Part shown: positions 7,025-11,408 of the stretch, one piece after another
Layout of the letters: every line of letters begins with the position of its first letter
Position numbering within the stretch: position 1 is the stretch's first letter
Assembly (NCBI GenBank): GCA_016550395.1
Contig: JABXGY010000209.1
Coordinates: forward strand, 1 to 11,408
Direction of reading: 5' to 3'
Length of the DNA stretch: 11,408 nucleotides
DNA from: an archaeon
GTDB taxonomy: Archaea > Asgardarchaeota > Hermodarchaeia > Hermodarchaeales > Hermodarchaeaceae
The notes under the pieces: model-generated
What the model was told of the DNA's origin: nothing
Databases searched by the model: none
Seen by the model: only the letters and a program-made list of their open reading frames with translations
Translations under genes and position numbers: made by a program

Positions 7025-7060
7025 CGGGGATTTTTATGTCTCCGGTTCTCCTTCTTTTTA
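7025..7060 (+). terminator. Terminator-like hairpin after the TPR-like gene
   Basis: CGGGGA (7025-7030) can pair with TCTCCG (7039-7044) as a 6-bp stem with one G-U pair and an 8-nt loop. A pyrimidine-rich run ending in TTTTT (7046-7059) follows. It lies 30 nt past the stop at 6995, in the 93-nt gap before the winged-helix gene. Archaeal termination mainly needs the T-run, which is present whether or not the stem forms. Confidence 0.45.
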
Positions 7061-7088
7061 TTAGTGAATAATCACTTAGAGGTCGTTC

Positions 7089-7352
7089 GTGGTGACTCAA
7101 AAACCTTCAGCGAAGCCTAAACGCGAAGAATCCCAGTCAGCACTCACCATAGAAATGATCCTAAGTGATGCTAACCGTCCCATGACAACCTTTGAAGTGA
7201 GTCGCATCTTCCACGAAATTGGATGTCCTGATTCCCCTAGCCGATTACTCAATCAGCTTCGACTTGAAGGTAAAATTCATGGCAAACTCAGCATAAAACG
7301 TAAAACCTGGTTATGGTGGGCTCTTGCAGTACCCGAACCCACTGATGACTAG
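7089..7352 (+). CDS. Small winged-helix DNA-binding protein
   Basis: An 87-residue protein. GTG 7089 or the adjacent GTG 7092 could start it; AGAGGT (7078-7083) precedes both. After a basic, disordered N-terminus (about 20 residues), residues 21-80 fit a winged helix: helix 1 TIEMILSDA, then the PMTTFEVSRIFHEIG segment (helix 2), then SPSRLLNQLRLEGKIHG (recognition helix plus strand) and a wing KLSIKRKTWLWWA with basic and aromatic residues. The repeated tryptophans in the wing are notable. It is probably a transcription factor or nucleoid-type DNA-binding protein; its target is unknown. Its stop is 9 nt from the end of the convergent radical SAM gene, and a T6 run (7358-7363) between them may end transcription. 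Confidence 0.75.
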   Translation: MVTQKPSAKPKREESQSALTIEMILSDANRPMTTFEVSRIFHEIGCPDSPSRLLNQLRLEGKIHGKLSIKRKTWLWWALAVPEPTDD

Positions 7353-7361
7353 ATTCGTTTT

Positions 7362-8192
7362 TTAAAAGATAATATCCGCTACCAGACCATATTGCTTAGA
7401 TAGATCAACGATTTGCTCGCGGATTTGCTCATAATAGAGATTATCAGGATGAAGTGCCTGAAGAATCGCTTTTGCTTTATCTTCAAAGTGGCTAGTTAGT
7501 GCTTTTTCAATCACCGGACGATTGCCATACTTGACATTCAAACGGTCAAACAGCACGTACTCGACACCAGATTCAGCAAGCTCGCGAATAAGTTCATCTA
7601 GACTGGGAGAACTCAGATATGGGATAATGGGACCCACAAAACTATAGGTGCGAATGCCTTGGGCAGTGAGCTGTCGCAACGTTTTAAGGCGACGCTGGCT
7701 TGGTGGTGCACCAGATTCAAACACGTGGCGCACTTTTTCATCCAATGTGATAATAGTTATTCCTACTTCATTTTCTGTTGATGAGCCTAATAGATCCACA
7801 TCACGGAGGACTAAATCAGATTTCGTTAAAATGGAAATCGGGAATTGCTGACGTGTTAATAATTCTAAGCAATGCCGTGTTATTTGAAATCGCCTTTCTA
7901 ATGGTTGATAGGCATCCGTCACACTGGAAAAAAGCACAGGATTCTTTGACAATTTTTTCTTGCGTCGTAATTGTTGTTGTAGGACTCGGGGAGCGTTAAT
8001 TTTCACATCCACAAAACTCCCCCACTCCTCACCCTGATGTCCAGTATATCGTGACATGAAGCGAGCATAACAATAAGAACAAGCATGTTGGCAACCCACA
8101 TAGGGGTTAATAGCATAGGTTACTCCACTAATCCGGCTAGGATTCAGGATACTTTTGGCTGAAACCTCGTTAATTCGAAGTTTTGGTGACAA
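7362..8192 (-). CDS. SplB-like radical SAM protein (COG1533-type)
   Basis: A 276-residue radical SAM enzyme. The sequence NPYVGCQHACSYCYARF places the CxxxCxxC cluster cysteines at 34, 38 and 41, which bind the [4Fe-4S] cluster that cleaves S-adenosylmethionine. The flanking phrases (INPYVGC, CYAR, SSVTDAYQPLE, ILTKSDLVLRD) are typical of the group related to spore photoproduct lyase, found widely in bacteria and archaea. Most members have no known substrate, and the spore-DNA repair role should not be assumed in an archaeon. TTG 8192 is the first start codon after an in-frame stop (TGA two codons upstream), and the conserved N-terminus follows soon after. No clear ribosome binding site precedes it, which fits a very short leader given the TATA-like element about 28 nt upstream. 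Confidence 0.9.
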   Translation of the reverse strand: MSPKLRINEVSAKSILNPSRISGVTYAINPYVGCQHACSYCYARFMSRYTGHQGEEWGSFVDVKINAPRVLQQQLRRKKKLSKNPVLFSSVTDAYQPLERRFQITRHCLELLTRQQFPISILTKSDLVLRDVDLLGSSTENEVGITIITLDEKVRHVFESGAPPSQRRLKTLRQLTAQGIRTYSFVGPIIPYLSSPSLDELIRELAESGVEYVLFDRLNVKYGNRPVIEKALTSHFEDKAKAILQALHPDNLYYEQIREQIVDLSKQYGLVADIIF

Positions 8193-8219
8193 TATTTTTC
8201 ACACTAATCTTTGGGGATT

Positions 8220-8229
8220 GTATAATAAA
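8220..8229. promoter_or_regulatory. TATA-like element in divergent region, possibly bidirectional
   Basis: GTATAATAAA on + and TTTATTATAC on - both resemble archaeal box A. Read to the left, a start about 25 nt downstream would fall near 8195, almost at the TTG of the radical SAM gene (8192), giving a nearly leaderless transcript. Read to the right, it would give the ferritin-like gene a leader of about 55 nt. The rest of 8193-8306 shows no coding frame. Confidence 0.45.
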
Positions 8230-8306
8230 GGCTCTTAACCCTCTCGGATAAGTGACTCCTAGCGAAGTTGAAAAAATAACAACACAGAAAAGGCAGCAAA
8301 TCAGAA

Positions 8307-8804
8307 ATGGACGACGGTGACATGCGCATGGAGAAAGAACAACTTAAGGCATTTCTAAGGGAACAAATTACATTGGAAGAAAAAATTATCAGAATAGCGA
8401 AGGCTAGCGTGAAAAATACGAAAAACGAACTTGTCCGGCATCTAATTCAAGCGATTGCTATCGACTCCAACAAACATGCACTCCTCATCAACGCCATCCT
8501 TGCCCGGCTAGAATCTAAAACACCATTTATTGATGAGAAGAAACGGGATCAACTTGGTAATAATATCAAAGAACACATCAGCTTAGAAGCTCATGCTATC
8601 AAGACCTATCAAGAACTGATTCCCAAAACTGAGGATCCTGGTTCAAAGCAAGTTCTCGAGTATATCCTCGACGATGAGAAGCGGCACCACAAACTCCTCA
8701 AACGCCTCTACGAACTCGTCATTGAAAAAGAAACTCTCACCGAAGAAGATCTCTGGGACCTCACCTGGAAAGATGTTCCATGGCATGGCGGACCTGGTGG
8801 TTAA
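8307..8804 (+). CDS. Ferritin-like (rubrerythrin-type) four-helix protein
   Basis: A 165-residue soluble, helical protein. Four long amphipathic helices can be outlined: residues 9-36 (with E24, E25), 38-69 (with DSNKH, H57), 76-106 (with H90 and E94) and 113-142 (with E124 and H127 as ExxH, plus H128). This order of Glu/His positions suggests a ferritin-like diiron or iron-binding bundle. The second helix has S54 where a classic ExxH would put glutamate, so a full diiron site is uncertain. The C-terminus is rich in Trp and Gly (WDLTWKDVPWHGGPGG). ATG 8307 is the first start; in-frame ATGs at 8322 and 8328 are possible, and none has a strong ribosome binding site. Relatives occur in anaerobes, where they may bind iron or deal with peroxide; the role here is inferred. 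Confidence 0.75.
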   Translation: MDDGDMRMEKEQLKAFLREQITLEEKIIRIAKASVKNTKNELVRHLIQAIAIDSNKHALLINAILARLESKTPFIDEKKRDQLGNNIKEHISLEAHAIKTYQELIPKTEDPGSKQVLEYILDDEKRHHKLLKRLYELVIEKETLTEEDLWDLTWKDVPWHGGPGG

Positions 8805-8847
8805 CTTTCTTACCAAAACCATCAGCGTATTCGTTTCTAGTTAATCG

Positions 8848-8869
8848 AGACTAACCAATTGCCTAGTCT
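8848..8869. terminator. Hairpin between convergent ferritin-like and UbiA genes
   Basis: AGACTA (8848-8853) and TAGTCT (8864-8869) form a 6-bp inverted repeat with a 10-nt loop, directly next to the UbiA stop codon. It lies in the only gap (65 nt) between two converging genes, so it could end transcription from either side. No long T-run follows on either strand, which weakens the call. Confidence 0.3.
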
Positions 8870-9757
8870 TCAGTAAAAGATCGCGATATACCTTAGTACT
8901 TCAAACACTGCTACAACGCCGAATCCAATACCCATTGAGTATAAGAAATATTTTGCTAGCTTTTCTGAAGGCATCACTGTGATTATACCAGACAACACAG
9001 CACAAAAGATAAGAAAATATCCGACAATCGTGCCTTGAAAAGCCGCAAAGATGTAAGTAATTATGAAGACCATCACGGCAAATACAGATGCTACTCGTTT
9101 TCCAAACATAACTGCAAATGTTCGATCTCCCACCTGCTTATCGGCAGAATAATCCATAACTGTACTAAATGAATGAATACCCATCACACAAACCGTGATA
9201 AAATAAGCCTGAACTGGGATATCTAAAAGAGTTGCACCATAACTCACTCCAAGCAGCACCGGAGCGTAATAGTAAAAGATTCCATTGGACACCGAATCCA
9301 GTGGAGGGCGCTCCTTAAACCGCAACGGTGGCGCGGAATAGAAGTAGGAGAAGAATAACAACAAGCCCATGGCAAAAATGTTGGTGAGATTCAGAGTTAT
9401 CACAGCGCTAGCAATCAACAAAATTGCAACCACCACGGACACTTTTCTCATAAAGGGAAAAAAATCCGTTTCCATCTCAATAGTATCAGGAACTGATTTC
9501 CGCGGATTTAGTTTATCTGCTTCATAGTCATACATATCATTCGTACCATACAGCAAGATACAATAAGGAATCGAGAGTAAAATTATCTGAAAAACAGCAA
9601 AGATTGTTAACGGTATACCAAACGCTGTTAGACCCAATAGAAAAACGAGTGGACCAATGAGCCATCCTAAGGGTCGACTAGTTTTAATGAGTAACCCTGC
9701 TTGAAACTTCACACGAAATTCGAGGTCGTGTTGGCTAATAACAGTTTGTATCAACAA
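8870..9757 (-). CDS. UbiA-family membrane prenyltransferase
   Basis: A 295-residue integral membrane protein with about eight or nine hydrophobic helices. Two aspartate-rich motifs, NDMYDYEAD (residues 73-81) and DYSADKQVGD (202-211), would bind Mg2+ and the prenyl diphosphate. FYSAPPLRFKERPPLDSVSNG (139-159) between them is characteristic of the subgroup that includes haloarchaeal lycopene elongase (bacterioruberin synthesis) and related lipid or quinone prenyltransferases. The acceptor cannot be read from sequence. TTG 9757 starts directly after the nre stop (TGA, 9760-9758) with no gap and no ribosome binding site of its own, so translation is probably coupled. TTG 9754 is equally possible, and GTG 9712, nearer the usual family start, is an alternative. 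A role in membrane lipid or isoprenoid synthesis is likely. Confidence 0.9.
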   Translation of the reverse strand: MLIQTVISQHDLEFRVKFQAGLLIKTSRPLGWLIGPLVFLLGLTAFGIPLTIFAVFQIILLSIPYCILLYGTNDMYDYEADKLNPRKSVPDTIEMETDFFPFMRKVSVVVAILLIASAVITLNLTNIFAMGLLLFFSYFYSAPPLRFKERPPLDSVSNGIFYYYAPVLLGVSYGATLLDIPVQAYFITVCVMGIHSFSTVMDYSADKQVGDRTFAVMFGKRVASVFAVMVFIITYIFAAFQGTIVGYFLIFCAVLSGIITVMPSEKLAKYFLYSMGIGFGVVAVFEVLRYIAIFY

Positions 9758-11131
9758 TCATGCTACAAAATCAGTTAACCGGCGCTGATAGAGTTGACGG
9801 GCTAACAGGCTTCCTCCCTCTATCCACGACTGTAAATCAATCCGGAACCCCGACATCATATACCGAATCGCTTCCTCCCGAGTATCAAATCGTAAATACG
9901 GCTGACGCAATGCCTCACGGACAATCTCACGGCACTTCCACACTCCAAGCGGCATGAGATGACTTGGTCGAGATTCACGAAGGGCAACGACGGACGCTTG
10001 GCGGCGTTCTTTGGCAAGATGCTCTGTAGTCATAACTCGGACCGCATAATAGCATCCACCAATGGATGCATAGGTTGTGCGACCCTTATGGGGTTCCCAA
10101 TCACTACAAATACCAACATGCCTTCCGGAGGGATTCCAGGAGGTTCCGGGGAACCAGGCTTCCACGAGTTCATAACTCCACGCTTCAGGACTCATGAGAA
10201 TTTTAAAGTGGTCTCCAAGGAAGTTATGCTCATATACTCGATATTCGTTAATGAAAGGATGCTCTTTGACTTGAGCACGAAAGTGACGTCCAACAGTACT
10301 ATCAACGGCAGTGATACTCCATCGAGTAGGAACCATTCGCCGATTTGATCCAATACCGAAGGAACCCATACTAAATGCACGAGTAATCTTTGTAAGATTT
10401 ACATCATTATTGTAGAGGTCCACAACTGCTGGAGCTGCCTTTAGGTCTCGATCCTCATACGCTCGTTCAAGTCGTTTATGCCCCTTCATGGTTCCTAACA
10501 CGAATTTATCTAACATAGCTGATGGACCCATAGGTTGAACTTCTGAGTCAAGTCGGAGAGGCCGCCTGGGGCGTTTCTTGAATAATACCTCGGTTTCTAC
10601 AGGACCTGAGGAAAGGGTCATATCCCGTGTATCATCGATAATTCGACCAGATTGTTCCGGTTCATGCACACTGACTCGGTGCATACCACGCACAAGTGAA
10701 TAACGATATTCTAGAATTTGATTCAGGTCCAAGTACATCCAGTCTTCAGGTGAATCATAAATGGAGGTGTCCCCGATGACGGGTGGGACCAAGGGGCCAG
10801 CGTAGACTTTGGGCCATCCAAAACGTCCAACGAAGACCCCTGGCGGTGATGATCCCTCAAGATCCGTTCTATCGAGGAGGGGCTTAACTTTCAAAAAAGA
10901 GTAAAGCCGGTGCAGGAGGGGGCAGGAAGATTTCCCGCAGAGCATCTTGCCACCCTTGCAGACAAGACATCGGGTCTGGCTGGAGGAAGGTGACAGGGTC
11001 TGCATGGTTACATCTAGGTCCTGGGCGGCTTCGACACCATCCACCACAGGCGCTAGATAGGGTGCGACTTTGCGGACTTTCTTCACGAGCTTAACTCGTT
11101 TTGTTGAGCCTTTGCTCCTGAGTTGCCTCAC
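9758..11131 (-). CDS. nre: Nre-family archaeal DNA repair protein with PCNA-interacting C-terminus
   Basis: A 457-residue archaeal Nre protein, a family linked to survival of DNA damage and to PCNA binding. An N-terminal zinc-finger motif has cysteines at 55, 58, 65 and 70 (CLVCKGGKMLCGKSSCP). The conserved body includes PPGVFVGRFGWPKVYAGPL, IYDSPEDW, FSMGSFGIGSNRRMVPTRWSITAVD and DNA-repair-family blocks near WFPGTSWNP. The protein ends QRRLTDFVA (449-457), a PIP-box (Q, L, F at the key positions, with V in place of the second aromatic residue). GTG 11131 gives a basic 42-residue extension before M43 (11005), where some relatives begin; neither start has a clear ribosome binding site, so the N-terminus is unsure. 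It forms an apparent operon with the UbiA gene, which follows with no spacing. Confidence 0.94.
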   Translation of the reverse strand: MRQLRSKGSTKRVKLVKKVRKVAPYLAPVVDGVEAAQDLDVTMQTLSPSSSQTRCLVCKGGKMLCGKSSCPLLHRLYSFLKVKPLLDRTDLEGSSPPGVFVGRFGWPKVYAGPLVPPVIGDTSIYDSPEDWMYLDLNQILEYRYSLVRGMHRVSVHEPEQSGRIIDDTRDMTLSSGPVETEVLFKKRPRRPLRLDSEVQPMGPSAMLDKFVLGTMKGHKRLERAYEDRDLKAAPAVVDLYNNDVNLTKITRAFSMGSFGIGSNRRMVPTRWSITAVDSTVGRHFRAQVKEHPFINEYRVYEHNFLGDHFKILMSPEAWSYELVEAWFPGTSWNPSGRHVGICSDWEPHKGRTTYASIGGCYYAVRVMTTEHLAKERRQASVVALRESRPSHLMPLGVWKCREIVREALRQPYLRFDTREEAIRYMMSGFRIDLQSWIEGGSLLARQLYQRRLTDFVA

Positions 11132-11261
11132 ATCCGCACCGCCATCGTGTAATTAGCTGCCCAGTCCTTTAAACCAAGAGAGGGCATCTGATAAGTGATG
11201 TTAAGTAATAGTGTGCTAACCTGTCTTTTTTAAATTTAAAATCGACGAATAAACTGTACTT
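11132..11261 (-). promoter_or_regulatory. AT-rich upstream region, likely nre promoter
   Basis: No coding frame is evident in this stretch. It holds a perfect 14-bp AT palindrome, TTTTAAATTTAAAA (11228-11241). Minus-strand TATA-like sequences include this element and GGTTTAAAGG (11176-11167), the latter about 40 nt before the GTG start of nre. Which one is used cannot be told from sequence. Confidence 0.4.
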
Positions 11262-11279
11262 AAAAAGATTTCAAGAAAT
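11262..11279 (-). terminator. Terminator-like hairpin with T-run
   Basis: On the minus strand ATTTC-TT-GAAAT (11279-11268) forms a 5-bp hairpin, and TTTTT (11266-11262) follows one base later. It lies 33 nt past the stop of the possible minus-strand frame that ends at 11313, where a terminator would be expected if that frame is a gene. Confidence 0.4.
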
Positions 11280-11312
11280 GAAACATTTTTTTAACCTTTG
11301 AGTAGGGCAAAC

Positions 11313-11408
11313 TCATTCCGGATCTTGTTTATTATATTCTGCTGAACAAACTTCACAAGTCTTTGCCAATACGGGTGCTATCGCTGATTGGATAACCACA
11401 GTCATTAG
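11313..11408 (-). CDS. Possible C-terminal end of an unidentified gene (partial)
   Basis: A minus-strand frame enters from the right edge and runs 31 codons to TGA (11315-11313). It contains a CEVC cysteine pair and ends EYNKQDPE. An in-frame ATG lies at 11405, but the frame stays open past it to the window edge. The terminator-like hairpin just downstream supports a real gene end. The stretch is too short to name a family and may be chance. Confidence 0.3.
   Translation of the reverse strand, partial: LMTVVIQSAIAPVLAKTCEVCSAEYNKQDPE

Noticed and set aside
7362..8192. Spore photoproduct lyase as the specific function of the radical SAM protein
   Set aside because: The family resemblance is broad (COG1533-type); archaea do not form endospores and nothing in the sequence shows the lyase-specific function.
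9959..10348. Plus-strand frame of 129 codons inside nre
   Set aside because: It is antisense to the conserved C-terminal half of nre and has no domain signal.
11132..11408. tRNA or other structured RNA gene near the right edge
   Set aside because: I found no cloverleaf-type pairing or T-loop GGTTCRA-type sequence; the region is AT-rich promoter-like and terminator-like DNA.
1..11408. CRISPR array, insertion sequence or prophage
   Set aside because: No regularly spaced repeats, transposase motifs, terminal inverted repeats or phage structural genes are visible on either strand.

Overview
The window looks like a piece of an archaeal chromosome. The evidence is an archaeal-type Nre DNA repair protein with a C-terminal PCNA-binding motif, an Hdr/Mvh electron-bifurcation gene cluster, TATA-like promoter elements, GTG and TTG starts, and short ATGA/GTGA gene overlaps. 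A protein with a probable longin-fold N-terminal domain on the minus strand hints at an Asgard-type lineage (Thor-, Loki- or Heimdallarchaeia-like). This placement is inference, and Bathyarchaeia or another anaerobic archaeon remain possible. The Hdr/Mvh genes point to an anaerobic, H2-linked metabolism.

Positions 1-5232 (+) form one tightly packed operon whose 5' end lies outside the window. Its genes are a ferredoxin/MvhD-type protein (5' partial), hdrA, a second stand-alone mvhD, mvhG and mvhA. The last four overlap by 4 nt each. Together they would encode an F420-non-reducing group 3c [NiFe] hydrogenase (MvhAG), a [2Fe-2S] adaptor (MvhD) and the flavin-based electron-bifurcating HdrA. Electrons from H2 would run MvhA -> MvhG -> MvhD -> HdrA FAD, then split between ferredoxin and a second acceptor. 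HdrB and HdrC are not in the window, so the second acceptor cannot be named. MvhA has only seven residues after the last nickel-ligand motif, much less than the usual cleavable tail.

Positions 5239-6285 (-) hold a putative small two-helix membrane protein and a longin-like plus beta-sandwich protein, separated by a terminator-like hairpin. A divergent intergenic region (6286-6518) carries a nested palindrome that could be an operator. It is followed on + by a conserved TPR-like protein of unknown function (6519-6995) and a small winged-helix protein (7089-7352).

Positions 7362-8192 (-) encode an SplB-like radical SAM protein. It diverges from a ferritin-like protein (8307-8804, +) around a single TATA-like element that could serve both. 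Positions 8870-11131 (-) hold a two-gene unit: nre followed, with no gap, by a UbiA-family membrane prenyltransferase that starts at TTG. The right edge (11132-11408) is AT-rich and contains a likely promoter for nre, a terminator-like hairpin and possibly the last codons of another minus-strand gene. I see no RNA genes, insertion sequences, CRISPR arrays or phage genes.
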